NCBI GenBank assembly: GCA_964536025.1
Contig: CAZHXA010000001.1
Span: forward strand, 1-64,000
Reading direction: 5' to 3'
DNA from: RGIG4576 sp964536025
Lineage (GTDB): Bacteria > Bacteroidota > Bacteroidia > Bacteroidales > Muribaculaceae
Length of the DNA stretch: 64,000 bases
The notes beneath the pieces were generated by a model. The model saw only the letters and a program-made list of their open reading frames with translations. It made no database searches and had not been told where the DNA came from. A program made the position numbers and the translations under genes. Positions 37,159 through 46,443 of this stretch are shown here, piece after piece. Within the stretch, counting starts at the first letter, position 1. Each line of letters begins with the position of its first letter.

Positions 37159-38601
37159 CTACTGACATTTTTTACTCGAAAACAACCATAAACCTGCAAA
37201 AGTCATGACGCCGTTAAGCATGAGTAATTCATAACCCAATTCATAGCCTAATGCGTTTTTACACCATAAAAGAAAACAAAAACATATAAGAGGCGATAAA
37301 ATTGCTATAAACGGGACAGCACGGTCGCTCGTTTTACGATGTGTAAGTAGCCCGAATGAAAAAAGTCCCAATAAGGGTCCATAAGAATAAGACACCATGA
37401 TATAAATTAAATCTATGAGTGATTTATCATCATATTCACGAATAACATATATCACAGCAACAAGCAAAATACAAAAAGAGACATGCACCCATTTACGAAA
37501 ACTCACATCACTCTTCTCATTTGCTATATCTACACAAAAAGACGTTGTTAATGATGTAAGTGAAGAGTCTGCACTTGAAAACGTAGCCGATACCACACCC
37601 ACCACAAAACAAGCCGACACTAAGAAGCCAAACGTTCCATTTATTACAAAAAATGTAAGATACTCATCACCTCTTGCAGGTAAATCAATCCCATGAACCG
37701 AAGCATATTGTAGCATAAGTAGCCCAAGCAACAAAAACAAAAAATTCAAGGGAACAAAAGCACTTCCATACCAATACATATTCTTTTGAGATTGCTTCAA
37801 TGTACGTATTGCCCTATTTTTTTGTATCATATCTTGATCAAGTCCGGTCATCACCAATGCGATAAATGCACCAGAAAAAAATTGTTTTACAAAATGCTGT
37901 TTGCTTGCCCAATTTTCCCATTCTACATATTTCGACCATGGACTATTCAACGTTAAATCAATCAATCCATAAAAATCCAACCCTAATTTATACACAAACG
38001 AACATATAATAAGGATTAACGATAAGACCATAAAAAACGTCTGAAGCATATCAGTCCACACTATCGTATTCAACCCACCATTTCTTGTATAAAACCAAAT
38101 CATGCCGACTATAATCAACGTACTCGCAAAAAAAGACACTCCTAAAGGAGCAAAAGCAAGCGAATACAAAACTAACACGATTACATACACTTTTGCAGCA
38201 GTCGCACACAATTTCGACACAAGAAAAAAACAAGCACTTGTCTTATAAGCATTATACCCGAATCGTTTTTTTATATATTCATATATACTGAATGTTGTAA
38301 ATCTATAATACACAGGTAATAATATCTTAGCTATTAGAATATAGCCAAGAATAAACCCAAGAGCCATTTGTAAGTATTGAAAACCTATTCCGGCAACCAT
38401 ACCCGGAACAGAAAGGAAACTAACTCCACTCACACTCGCTCCCACCATGCCTATCGCCACAATCTGCCAAGAAGCATTGCGTCCTGCCATAAAAAAAGAT
38501 TCATTATTTTCTTGTTTTCCCTTTGCTACACAATGTGATATAAACATTAGCATGACAAAATATATAACAAGAATAAGCAACACCAATATACTCATAAGCA
38601 T
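37159..38601 (-). CDS. Sodium:solute symporter (SSS family)
   Basis: The 480-residue protein has about 13 hydrophobic segments and SSS-family motifs: GMVGASVSGVSFLSVPGMVAG in the first helices, GGLNTIVWTDMLQTFFMV, GLDQDMIQKN and a core segment SATFSSADSSLTSLTTSF, where the serines are the usual sodium-site residues. The substrate cannot be told from sequence; sugar, carboxylate, proline or sialic acid transporters all belong here. It stands alone, with the rplU-rpmA terminator upstream. Confidence 0.88.
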   Translation of the reverse strand: MLMSILVLLILVIYFVMLMFISHCVAKGKQENNESFFMAGRNASWQIVAIGMVGASVSGVSFLSVPGMVAGIGFQYLQMALGFILGYILIAKILLPVYYRFTTFSIYEYIKKRFGYNAYKTSACFFLVSKLCATAAKVYVIVLVLYSLAFAPLGVSFFASTLIIVGMIWFYTRNGGLNTIVWTDMLQTFFMVLSLILIICSFVYKLGLDFYGLIDLTLNSPWSKYVEWENWASKQHFVKQFFSGAFIALVMTGLDQDMIQKNRAIRTLKQSQKNMYWYGSAFVPLNFLFLLLGLLMLQYASVHGIDLPARGDEYLTFFVINGTFGFLVSACFVVGVVSATFSSADSSLTSLTTSFCVDIANEKSDVSFRKWVHVSFCILLVAVIYVIREYDDKSLIDLIYIMVSYSYGPLLGLFSFGLLTHRKTSDRAVPFIAILSPLICFCFLLWCKNALGYELGYELLMLNGVMTFAGLWLFSSKKCQ

Positions 38602-38630
38602 CCATGCTTTTTATTCAACATAATAAACGA

Positions 38631-38663
38631 AAAATGGGCATGACGCTATTGCGACATACCCAT
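38631..38663 (-). terminator. Terminator of rplU-rpmA
   Basis: TGGGCATGACGC (38635-38646) and GCGACATACCCA (38651-38662) form a 12-bp stem with a TATT loop, with two wobble pairs when read on the minus strand; ATTTTTCG follows there. It lies about 50 nt past rpmA. Confidence 0.85.
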
Positions 38664-38709
38664 ATTTCTTGTAATTGCTTTTCTCTCTCATAAAGAGAGG
38701 AAACATTAA

Positions 38710-38973
38710 TTAGTTTGCTTCAGCAACAGGCTCTACTTTGATGTAATCGCGGTTCTTTCTTGTAACAAAAGCAACCTTACCATCTACCAAAGCATACAAT
38801 GTGTGGTCTTTACCCATGCCAACGTTTTCACCCGGATGGTGAACTGTACCACGTTGACGCTTGATAATCATACCAGCCTTAGCAAATTGACCACCAAAAA
38901 TTTTAACGCCTAATCGTTTGCTTTCTGATTCACGACCGTTCTTAGAACTACCTACACCTTTCTTATGTGCCAT
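38710..38973 (-). CDS. rpmA: 50S ribosomal protein L27
   Basis: L27 reaches the peptidyl-transferase centre with its N-terminus. The 87-residue protein begins MAHKKGVGSSKNGRESESKRLGVK, with no cleavable N-terminal extension of the kind removed by Prp in Firmicutes. It contains the typical RQRGTVHHPGENVGMGKDHTL segment. It follows rplU by 20 nt. Confidence 0.98.
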   Translation of the reverse strand: MAHKKGVGSSKNGRESESKRLGVKIFGGQFAKAGMIIKRQRGTVHHPGENVGMGKDHTLYALVDGKVAFVTRKNRDYIKVEPVAEAN

Positions 38974-38993
38974 TTCTTTAAAATTTTTAGAGG

Positions 38994-39314
38994 TTAAGCA
39001 ATAACGTCCTTAATCACAACTTTTGAGAAATATTGACGGTGACCGTTCAAACGACGATAACCTTTTCTTCTCTTTTTCTTGAATACAAGTACCTTTTCTC
39101 CTTTTACAAGAGTTTCAGCTACTTCGCATACAACTTTTGCACCTTCAACGGTAGGTGCACCTACTTTTACAGTACCGTCGGCATCAACCAAAAGAACTTT
39201 TTCAAATTCTACAGAATCACCTGCTTTTACTTGGTCGCCAAGATAGTGAACAAACAAATACTTACCGGCTTCAGCCTTGAATTGTTGTCCTTGAATTTCT
39301 ACAATTGCGTACAT
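38994..39314 (-). CDS. rplU: 50S ribosomal protein L21
   Basis: The 106-residue product starts MYAIVEIQGQQFKAEAGKYL and ends with the conserved KRRKGYRRLNGHRQYFSKVVI block that contacts 23S rRNA. rplU-rpmA is a universal bacterial pair. It is transcribed leftward from a near-perfect promoter divergent from rex. Confidence 0.98.
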   Translation of the reverse strand: MYAIVEIQGQQFKAEAGKYLFVHYLGDQVKAGDSVEFEKVLLVDADGTVKVGAPTVEGAKVVCEVAETLVKGEKVLVFKKKRRKGYRRLNGHRQYFSKVVIKDVIA

Positions 39315-39405
39315 TTTTTAATAAAACTTATAAAAGTTAACCCGTGAGGCGGATTGAACAAATGCTCAATCACTTCAATTAAAGCCCATTCGGAAAATCA
39401 GAGTA

Positions 39406-39437
39406 CAAAGGTATATTTTTTTCTTCAATTACGCAAA
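39406..39437 (-). promoter_or_regulatory. Promoter of rplU-rpmA
   Basis: On the minus strand TTTG (39437-39434), a 20-bp spacer and TACCTTTG (39413-39406) match the Bacteroidetes consensus exactly. The leader is about 90 nt. Confidence 0.82.
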
Positions 39438-39481
39438 ACTCCTGATTATTAATTTATTTTATTTGACGAAAAAGTTAAAAA

Positions 39482-39513
39482 TTTGGGGATAAATAGAATA
39501 ATTTGTAATTTTG
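39482..39513 (+). promoter_or_regulatory. Promoter of rex
   Basis: TTTG (39482-39485), a 20-bp spacer and TAATTTTG (39506-39513) match the consensus. The -7 element ends 25 nt before the rex ATG. No clear Rex operator (TTGTGAA-N4-TTCACAA type) is visible here. Confidence 0.8.
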
Positions 39514-39538
39514 GCAATTAATTCTGTAATAAGACAAA

Positions 39539-40189
39539 ATGACTGAAGCACAACATAAAATGCGAACCATTCTGCCGGAACCAACACTGAGACGCCTTCC
39601 TTGGTATCTTGCTTATGTACAATTGCTACAAAGCAAAGATATTGAGTATGTTTCGTCCACTCAAATTGCAAAAGAAATTAAAGTAGATGCTTCACAAATT
39701 GCCAAAGACTTATCTTTTCTTAATATCAAGGGAAAAACCCGCATAGGATATGAAGTTAATACTTTAGTACACAAACTTGCCGATTTTCTTGGTTTCAAAG
39801 AAATCCATAATGCTTTTATGGTAGGTGTAGGTAGCTTAGGAGGTGCTTTAATGCAGGATTGCGGTCTTTCAATATACGGATTAAATATTATAGCAGGATT
39901 TGACGTAAAAGAGGAACTCATAGGAACATCCATTCGTAACATTCCTGTTTACGATTTAAACAAAATGGCTGAATTAAGAGCAAAAACCGGAACTGAAATA
40001 GGTATTTTAGCCGTACCGGTAGAAAACGCTCAAGAAGCAGCCGACACTATGATTTCATGCGGTCTTAAAGCTATTTGGAATTTCACTCCTTATCGCATAA
40101 AGGCTCCCGAGAATATAGTAATTCAAAACACTTCTATATATGCTCACCTTGCCCTTATTTACAACCGCATGCAAGAAAACGGAATATAA
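39539..40189 (+). CDS. rex: Redox-sensing transcriptional repressor Rex
   Basis: Rex senses the NADH/NAD+ ratio and represses fermentation and respiration genes. The 216-residue protein has an N-terminal winged helix (VSSTQIAKEIKVDASQIAKDLSFL) and a Rossmann domain with VGVGSLGGALM and IIAGFDV, then ILAVPVENAQEAAD and the C-terminal IWNFTPYRI block. Length and motifs are standard. It begins a plus-strand run with the FAH-like gene 25 nt downstream and porU-porV-ispF beyond. Confidence 0.93.
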   Translation: MTEAQHKMRTILPEPTLRRLPWYLAYVQLLQSKDIEYVSSTQIAKEIKVDASQIAKDLSFLNIKGKTRIGYEVNTLVHKLADFLGFKEIHNAFMVGVGSLGGALMQDCGLSIYGLNIIAGFDVKEELIGTSIRNIPVYDLNKMAELRAKTGTEIGILAVPVENAQEAADTMISCGLKAIWNFTPYRIKAPENIVIQNTSIYAHLALIYNRMQENGI

Positions 40190-40214
40190 CAAATAACACA
40201 CTTATACAATAAAA

Positions 40215-40799
40215 ATGAAAGTTATAGGAATAAAAGGTAATTACGATAAAAATAAACGAGCTCAAGTATATCTTATGGCCGATTCGTCTTTATTAAAAGA
40301 CGGCAAGCCTTTATTCCTTCCTGATTTTGCACAAAAATTTATAGCACACCCCGCTTTTGCAGTCAGAATAAACCGATTAGGAAAAAATATTGCTAAACGA
40401 TTTGCTTCAAGATACTACGATGCCATTACTATAGGTTTATGTGTTGAAGCCGAAAATTTTAGTAACAATGCAAAGATAGCAGGAACTAACTCTGCCATTA
40501 ACGCATTTGACAACGCTGCAATTCTTGGAGATTTCATCACTTCTGAAGAAATTGATTTATCCCAACCTCACACAATAACTATATGTACCGACTGTGGTAA
40601 GAATTTTGAGTTAAATTCTTCAGAAATGGTATTAACTATAGATGAATTAATTGAAGAATTAAGCAAATATTACACATTTAAAATAGGAGACATTTTATTT
40701 ACAGGTTTCAAGCCCGAAGAAGGTTTTGAATTAAAGTTAAACGACAATATTATAGGAAAAATTAACGATAATAAATTATTACATTTTAAAGTAAAATAA
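40215..40799 (+). CDS. FAH-family protein lacking catalytic residues
   Basis: The 194-residue protein aligns along its length with short fumarylacetoacetate-hydrolase-family proteins: LMADSSLLKDGKPLFLPDF, VRINRLGKNIAKRFASRYYD, a central region, and the C-terminal LIEELSKYYTFKIGDILFTG. In active members the metal site is built from an ExE after the PDF block, a GxDxTxRD and a KxxDG. Here these positions read IAHPAF, GLCVEAEN and NAFDNA, so the metal ligands appear lost. It is probably not an enzyme. It sits 18 nt before porU and 25 nt after rex. Confidence 0.7.
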   Translation: MKVIGIKGNYDKNKRAQVYLMADSSLLKDGKPLFLPDFAQKFIAHPAFAVRINRLGKNIAKRFASRYYDAITIGLCVEAENFSNNAKIAGTNSAINAFDNAAILGDFITSEEIDLSQPHTITICTDCGKNFELNSSEMVLTIDELIEELSKYYTFKIGDILFTGFKPEEGFELKLNDNIIGKINDNKLLHFKVK

Positions 40800-40817
40800 A
40801 AACAACAATAATTACCC

Positions 40818-43800
40818 ATGGGAAAAAAAATCATCATCGGGCTGATATTGTTTTCAATAACATTATTCGCGTCCAACAGTTTATCGGCATTGCCAACCAA
40901 TTTTTTCACAACAGAATCTAAACTATCCACCGGCAAATGGATTAAGATACGAGTATCCGAAACCGGCGTACATGAAATCACTTCGGAACAACTTTCTGAA
41001 ATGGGATTTAACGATGTAACAAAAGTTAAAATATTCGGTAAAGGAGGTTATGTCCTTAATGAAGTCCTTAATGAACAACTTCCTGATGATTTATCTCAAA
41101 TACCCACTTTAGCTTATAACAATAGGATTTTTTTCTATGCAAACGGCTCGACAGAAATGTCAGTAAAATCGATAACAAATAATTCATATTACATAGGTAA
41201 AGAAAATACCTATTCCAAATATGGATATTACTTTGTCACCGATAGCGAAAAGTTTACTCCGCTTAATATAGAGACCACAAAAACAACTGAAGTTGAAAAC
41301 ACATCCTTATTGGATAATTGCTATGACTATGTTTACTACAACAATAATATTTTTTCTTTTTTATGCAGTGGTAAAACATTCTATGGCGAAAACCTTTTAG
41401 AAGATTACAATCTTTCATTCACCTTGAATAATCGCACCGAAGCGTCACCTATAACACTTGCTTTCTCTATCGGTAGCAACGTTGATGAAACAACTTCAGT
41501 ATCGGCTTCAATCAACGGCTCTGACATACCTCTTTTCTCTAATTCTTTAGCGTTCACTGGCTCAAACAAGAAATTTGAAATTTGTTCCCCTATTGGAACC
41601 GCTAACGACATTGCTTTAAACGACAACTATTCATTAAAAATAGATATTACTGATACAGGCATAAATTCTGCTAACTTAGATTATTATTCGGTAACTTACA
41701 TAAAGGACAACATTTTCCCTACCGACAGCACACAAATGCGAATGGGATTTAAGCAACCGGAAAGCTCACAAGCAGCAATAATAAAGAACATAGATGAGAC
41801 AACATTTGTATGGAACGTTTCCAAAAGTTCCCCTAAAGAGCATTTTATTTTAAACACAGAAAAGAATACATTCCCATTATCTCAAAATTCATGGGGTCAA
41901 TACATTGCATTTAAACCGGAAAAGCAACAAAAAAGCATTACCATCGAAAAAGTTGTTGACAATCAAAATCTACACGGACTTAAAACTCCTGATATGGTAA
42001 TAATTTGCCCAAAAAATCTCAAAGAACAAGCTGAAAGACTCGCCGAAATACATCACAGCTACGACAACCTTGATGTTATTGTAGCTGAAGAAGAACAAAT
42101 TTTCAACGAATTTTCTTCAGGCACACAAGATGCGATGGCTTACAGATTGTTTATGAAAATGCTATATGACAGAAATCCTCAAAAATTAAGATATTTGCTT
42201 CTTTTAGGTTGCGGTTCCTACGACAACCGACGTTTAAACGGAGGTAAAAGCGTAAATCAATTACTCACCTATCAAAGCAACGAATGTAGTGGATTAGTTT
42301 CGTCTTACACCACTGATGACTTTTTCGGATTTCTACAAGATGGCTCAGGTAAATCAATTCCTACCGACATATTAAGCATCAGCATTGGACGAATTCCTGC
42401 AAAGGATATCGAAGAAGCAAAAAATGCCATTGACAAAATTTCCGACTACATTACATGCAATGATTACGACAATTGGAGAAGCAATATTCTAATTATATCC
42501 GACCAAGGTGATAATGATTTGCATACGTCACAAGCCGAAGGTATTGAAATTATTATAGACGATGCCTTAGGGGGAAAACGTCTAAATACCGAAAAGATAT
42601 ATCAAGAATGGTTTACGCACACCAACTTAGCCGAAAATAAGTCAGGCATAGAAAACGATGCACGCGACAAATTTGAGCATTTATTGAAAGAAGGTCTTAA
42701 TTATATCTCTTATATAGGTCATGCCGGAGCTATTTCATTTACTCATGACAACCGCCTATGGAATAAAGCAAAAGTGCAAAGAACGAAGTATGCTCACTTA
42801 CCATTTTTTTCTATTTCGGCATGTGAAACAGCACAATTTGACAACGACACAAGATGCATAAGCGAAGAACTCGTATTAACTCCCGAAGGCGGAGCCATAG
42901 GTGTGCTTGCTGCTGCACGCACCGTTTATTCAACACAAAACGATATATTAAACAAACATTTAGCTAAAATTATATTTTCATTAAACGAAAATGGTGAATA
43001 TCACACAATGGGTGAAGCTTGCATGAAAGCTAAAAAAGAATTTGGAACAGAGTACAACTACAACAAATTAAGTTTTACTCTCTTCGGAGACCCTGCCGTA
43101 AAATTAAGATACCCTCTAAATCGCAGTAAAATAAGCTCTATTAATGATATCTCAACCGAAACAGGAGATATAAAGATTTCACCTCTCTCTACAATGAAAA
43201 TTTCAGGTGAAATCACCAAAGCCGATGGCAATATCGATGAATCTTTTAATGGTAAAGCAACAATTACGCTATTTGACAAAGCTGTAAAATTCAAAGACAT
43301 AACATCTCCAAACACAAAAATAGTTTACCCTTCATTCTATCCGCGTGAAAAATTATGTCATGAAACTGTTTCGGTTATAAATGGCAAATTCACAGCTTCT
43401 ATGACTGTTCCAGCCAATTGTTTAGCCGCAAATGACTCTTGTCTTATCAGAATTTTTGCCAAAAGTAATGACAATAAAATCGTTTCAGGCAGTGAAAGCA
43501 GATTTACAATCACTGAATTCAATGAGAACTCACATATTAACGATAACGAAGCTCCTGTTATCTCAGAGATTTTAATAGATGGTGAAAATGCAAAAAATAT
43601 AATACAAACATCCGCCAATCCGGTAATATCGTTTACAGTCAGCGACAACCACTCAATAAGCACTAAAGCCAACGACATTCAAAGTGCAATGAAATTGCTT
43701 ATCGACAATAGCAACATAAAATCGCTAAGCAATTATACAACAGCCCAAAACGGAGGCAAAACAGTTATAGGAAGTTTACAATTACACGACTTATTAGCAG

Positions 43801-44171
43801 GAAAACATTCTTTACGATTGGAAGTGAGCGATAATGCCGGAAATATTGCATTTAAAGAATTTACTTTCTATGTAAGCGAAGAAAAATATAATTGCGAACT
43901 TATTTCTTCCGAAGAAGCTGTTCATTCTTCTGTAACACTACAACTAAAAACCGACTACAATGTAGTTTCTCAACATTTAATCATAAAAGATAACACAAAT
44001 AACATCGTACTATCAAAAGACATTGCAGGCTCTTCATTTGATTGGGATTTAAGAGACAATAAAGGAGCAAGAGTAAAACCCGGCAGATATACGCTTCTTG
44101 CATCTTTCCACAACGATGAAGGTTATGGTGTAACAAAACCTATTAAAATAGTTGTTTTAAAAGAAGAATAG
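40818..44171 (+). CDS. porU: T9SS attachment protease PorU (C25 family)
   Basis: PorU sits at the cell surface, removes the C-terminal sorting domain of T9SS cargo and links the cargo to A-LPS. The 1117-residue protein has a signal peptide, beta-rich N-terminal domains, a gingipain-type C25 domain (about residues 390-770) and Ig-like C-terminal domains. Catalytic residues can be proposed as H635 (YIGHAGAIS) and C669 (SISACETAQFD). Family members do not carry a cleavable CTD of their own that removes them; here the end (FDWDLRDNKGARVKPGRYTLLAS) is FlgD-Ig-like. It is followed by porV after 78 nt. Confidence 0.93.
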   Translation: MGKKIIIGLILFSITLFASNSLSALPTNFFTTESKLSTGKWIKIRVSETGVHEITSEQLSEMGFNDVTKVKIFGKGGYVLNEVLNEQLPDDLSQIPTLAYNNRIFFYANGSTEMSVKSITNNSYYIGKENTYSKYGYYFVTDSEKFTPLNIETTKTTEVENTSLLDNCYDYVYYNNNIFSFLCSGKTFYGENLLEDYNLSFTLNNRTEASPITLAFSIGSNVDETTSVSASINGSDIPLFSNSLAFTGSNKKFEICSPIGTANDIALNDNYSLKIDITDTGINSANLDYYSVTYIKDNIFPTDSTQMRMGFKQPESSQAAIIKNIDETTFVWNVSKSSPKEHFILNTEKNTFPLSQNSWGQYIAFKPEKQQKSITIEKVVDNQNLHGLKTPDMVIICPKNLKEQAERLAEIHHSYDNLDVIVAEEEQIFNEFSSGTQDAMAYRLFMKMLYDRNPQKLRYLLLLGCGSYDNRRLNGGKSVNQLLTYQSNECSGLVSSYTTDDFFGFLQDGSGKSIPTDILSISIGRIPAKDIEEAKNAIDKISDYITCNDYDNWRSNILIISDQGDNDLHTSQAEGIEIIIDDALGGKRLNTEKIYQEWFTHTNLAENKSGIENDARDKFEHLLKEGLNYISYIGHAGAISFTHDNRLWNKAKVQRTKYAHLPFFSISACETAQFDNDTRCISEELVLTPEGGAIGVLAAARTVYSTQNDILNKHLAKIIFSLNENGEYHTMGEACMKAKKEFGTEYNYNKLSFTLFGDPAVKLRYPLNRSKISSINDISTETGDIKISPLSTMKISGEITKADGNIDESFNGKATITLFDKAVKFKDITSPNTKIVYPSFYPREKLCHETVSVINGKFTASMTVPANCLAANDSCLIRIFAKSNDNKIVSGSESRFTITEFNENSHINDNEAPVISEILIDGENAKNIIQTSANPVISFTVSDNHSISTKANDIQSAMKLLIDNSNIKSLSNYTTAQNGGKTVIGSLQLHDLLAGKHSLRLEVSDNAGNIAFKEFTFYVSEEKYNCELISSEEAVHSSVTLQLKTDYNVVSQHLIIKDNTNNIVLSKDIAGSSFDWDLRDNKGARVKPGRYTLLASFHNDEGYGVTKPIKIVVLKEE

Positions 44172-44249
44172 AACTAACTTTTTAACGCCTACGATACAAT
44201 ATTTATTTAAAAATGCAGTTATATAAGCATATAAAATAACGGCAAATCA

Positions 44250-45443
44250 ATGAAAAAAATATCAAAAATCGTATATATATTCTTGTTAGCTTGCGTAATA
44301 ACACCAAGCATAGCAAATGCTCAAGAAAATCTAAAGAATGAATTTAACCCTATTACAACAGGTGTAACGTCTTTAGGTATTGCTCCCGATGCAAGAGGTG
44401 CTTCGATGGGGGACCTTGGTGCAGCTACCGACCCCGACGCAAACTCACAGTATTGGAACCCTTCAAAATATGCATTTGCTTATAGCAAAGCCGGGATATC
44501 TGTTTCTTACACTCCTTGGCTAAGGAAATTAGTTAACGACATTTATTTAGCTAACGTGGCAGGTTATTGGAAACTCGGAAACGAAGACAATCAAGCAATC
44601 AGTGCGTCTTTACGTTATTTCTCTTTAGGAGAAGTTTCCATGAACGATGACAGCAACAACCTAATCAACAGTATAAACCCATTTGAAATGGCTCTTGACT
44701 TAGGGTATTCTCGTAAATTATCCGACAGTTTTTCCATGGGTGTCGCACTTCGCTATATATACTCCGATTTAGCATTTGATGAATCATCTTCAAGTGATGA
44801 CACTAAGGGAGCGTCAGCCTTTGCAGCCGATATTTCCGGATATTACACAACCTATCCAATCGTAGGAAGAAATGAATGTCAATGGTCTTTAGGCTTCAAT
44901 ATATCAAATATAGGTAGTAAAGTATCTTACAGCGGAGGCAATGAACCGGCGTTCCTACCAACTAATTTAAAAATAGGAACCATGTTTATGTTCCCTCTTG
45001 CCGATTACCATAGCTTGGCTTTAGCTCTTGACGTAAACAAGCTATTAGTTCCTACAAAACCAAGACTTAGCGACTACGAAGACCAAAAAGCCTACGAAGA
45101 TGCACTACAAGAATGGAAAGACATGTCGCCTATCAGTGGTATCTTTAAATCTTTCAACGATGCTCCGGGCGGATTTAGCGAGGAAATCAAAGAAATCAAC
45201 TACTCAATAGGAGCTGAATACAACTACAATCAACAATTCTTCTTGCGAGCTGGTTATTACCACGAAAGCGAATATAAAGGAAATAGGCAATATTTTGGTC
45301 TTGGCGCAGGTTTTGCTTTGAATGTAGTAAGACTCGATGCAGCCTACATGATAGCAACTGCCCAAAGCAGCCCGCTTGACCAAACCCTTAGATTCTCGCT
45401 TACATTTGACATGGATGGCTTGAAAAACTTATTTGGTAAATAA
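44250..45443 (+). CDS. porV: T9SS outer-membrane shuttle protein PorV (LptO)
   Basis: PorV is a FadL-like outer-membrane barrel that collects cargo from the SprA translocon and hands it to PorU. The 397-residue protein has a signal peptide ending near NAQEN and the family start NPITTGVTSLGIAPDARGASMGDLGAAT, then alternating barrel strands ending in a terminal aromatic-rich strand (LRFSLTFDMDGL). The order porU-porV-ispF is that of Porphyromonas gingivalis. Confidence 0.94.
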   Translation: MKKISKIVYIFLLACVITPSIANAQENLKNEFNPITTGVTSLGIAPDARGASMGDLGAATDPDANSQYWNPSKYAFAYSKAGISVSYTPWLRKLVNDIYLANVAGYWKLGNEDNQAISASLRYFSLGEVSMNDDSNNLINSINPFEMALDLGYSRKLSDSFSMGVALRYIYSDLAFDESSSSDDTKGASAFAADISGYYTTYPIVGRNECQWSLGFNISNIGSKVSYSGGNEPAFLPTNLKIGTMFMFPLADYHSLALALDVNKLLVPTKPRLSDYEDQKAYEDALQEWKDMSPISGIFKSFNDAPGGFSEEIKEINYSIGAEYNYNQQFFLRAGYYHESEYKGNRQYFGLGAGFALNVVRLDAAYMIATAQSSPLDQTLRFSLTFDMDGLKNLFGK

Positions 45444-45457
45444 TTCATTAATTTAAT

Positions 45458-45946
45458 ATGAAAATAAGAGTTGGAATGGGATTTGACGTTCATCGTCTTG
45501 TAGAAGGTCGCGAATTGTGGCTTTGCGGTGTAAAAATACCACACTCTCTCGGTCTACTCGGACATAGCGACGCCGATGTTGCCATTCATGCTTTATGCGA
45601 TGCTATTTTAGGGGCTGCAAATATGCGTGATATTGGTTTTCACTTCCCCGATACAGCTCCAGAATATAAAGGTGCAGATAGCCGAAAATTACTTGATGAA
45701 GTGATGATTTTGCTACATAAAAAAGGTTATTCTTTTGGCAATGCCGACATAACAATTTGTGCTGAACAACCCAAAATAAATCCTCACATTCCTTCAATGC
45801 AACAAGAACTCGCAAAACATTTATGTTGCGACATTGACGACATTTCAATAAAAGCTACAACAACCGAAAAATTAGGCTTTACAGGACGTCAAGAAGGCAT
45901 ATCGGCTTACGCTACAGTACTTATCGAAAAGAAAGATACTCATTAA
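45458..45946 (+). CDS. ispF: 2-C-methyl-D-erythritol 2,4-cyclodiphosphate synthase
   Basis: IspF carries out a step of the MEP isoprenoid pathway. The 162-residue protein has the metal-binding DVHRL near residue 8, GLLGHSDADVAIHALCDAILGA, and FPDTAPEYKGADSRKLL; GFTGRQEGISAYATVLI closes it. Length is normal. It starts 14 nt after porV, a conserved but functionally unrelated neighbour. Confidence 0.97.
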   Translation: MKIRVGMGFDVHRLVEGRELWLCGVKIPHSLGLLGHSDADVAIHALCDAILGAANMRDIGFHFPDTAPEYKGADSRKLLDEVMILLHKKGYSFGNADITICAEQPKINPHIPSMQQELAKHLCCDIDDISIKATTTEKLGFTGRQEGISAYATVLIEKKDTH

Positions 45947-46026
45947 TCCAATAGTATCTTTGTAAACATTCGGCTTAATTAATTTTTTTACACATAATTA
46001 TTCTTTTATAAAAACAAACGATGCAC

Positions 46027-46034
46027 TATATTTG
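46027..46034 (+). promoter_or_regulatory. -7 element of the Cys/Lys-rich protein promoter
   Basis: TATATTTG, 31 nt before the ATG at 46066; no clear TTTG at -33. Confidence 0.55.
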
Positions 46035-46065
46035 CACCGTATCATTAACTAAATAAAAAACGATT

Positions 46066-46332
46066 ATGAAAAAATTATTTGTAACAGCAATAATGGCAGT
46101 AGCACTTATCTCCGGTTCAGCTTATGCTGATAACACTTGTAAAAAAAGTTGCCAACAGCCAAAAACCGAATATCCTAAGACAAATTGCAAAGAAAAAGTT
46201 TGTACCGACGAGAGTAAGGTTGCAAAATGTACCGATTGTAAATGCAACAAGACTGCTTGCTCTAAAGAAAAAGCAAATTGCAAACACAACAAAAAGCAAT
46301 GTAAAAAACAAGTAGCATCTTGCAATAAATAA
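46066..46332 (+). CDS. Small exported cysteine- and lysine-rich protein
   Basis: The 88-residue product has a good signal peptide (MKKLFVTAIMAVALISGSAYA). The mature part, about 67 residues, contains 11 cysteines and about 18 lysines in spacings such as CKKSC, CTDCKC and CKHNKKQC. I do not recognise a named family. The spacing suggests metal binding or a disulfide-knotted periplasmic peptide; 11 is an odd number, so at least one thiol would be left or used for dimerisation. It has its own promoter and terminator and so is a single-gene unit. Lysine AAA codons and AT-rich composition match the neighbourhood. Confidence 0.75.
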   Translation: MKKLFVTAIMAVALISGSAYADNTCKKSCQQPKTEYPKTNCKEKVCTDESKVAKCTDCKCNKTACSKEKANCKHNKKQCKKQVASCNK

Positions 46333-46353
46333 TACAAATCTAAATTAGAGTAA

Positions 46354-46398
46354 CAAAATAGAAGTCTCACATACAATTTGTGGGACTTCTATTTTGTT
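46354..46398 (+). terminator. Terminator of the Cys/Lys-rich gene
   Basis: CAAAATAGAAGTCTCAC (46354-46370) pairs with GTGGGACTTCTATTTTG (46380-46396) over 17 bp with one mismatch and a 9-nt loop. Confidence 0.85.
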
Positions 46399-46412
46399 AG
46401 CACACAGAGCTA

Positions 46413-46443
46413 TTGATAATTACATTTTTTATTCGTATCTTTG
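46413..46443 (+). promoter_or_regulatory. Promoter of the DEAD-box helicase gene
   Basis: TTG (46413-46415), a 20-bp spacer and TATCTTTG (46436-46443). Transcription would start near 46450, which rules out the ATG at 46413 and supports the start at 46509. Confidence 0.75.
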
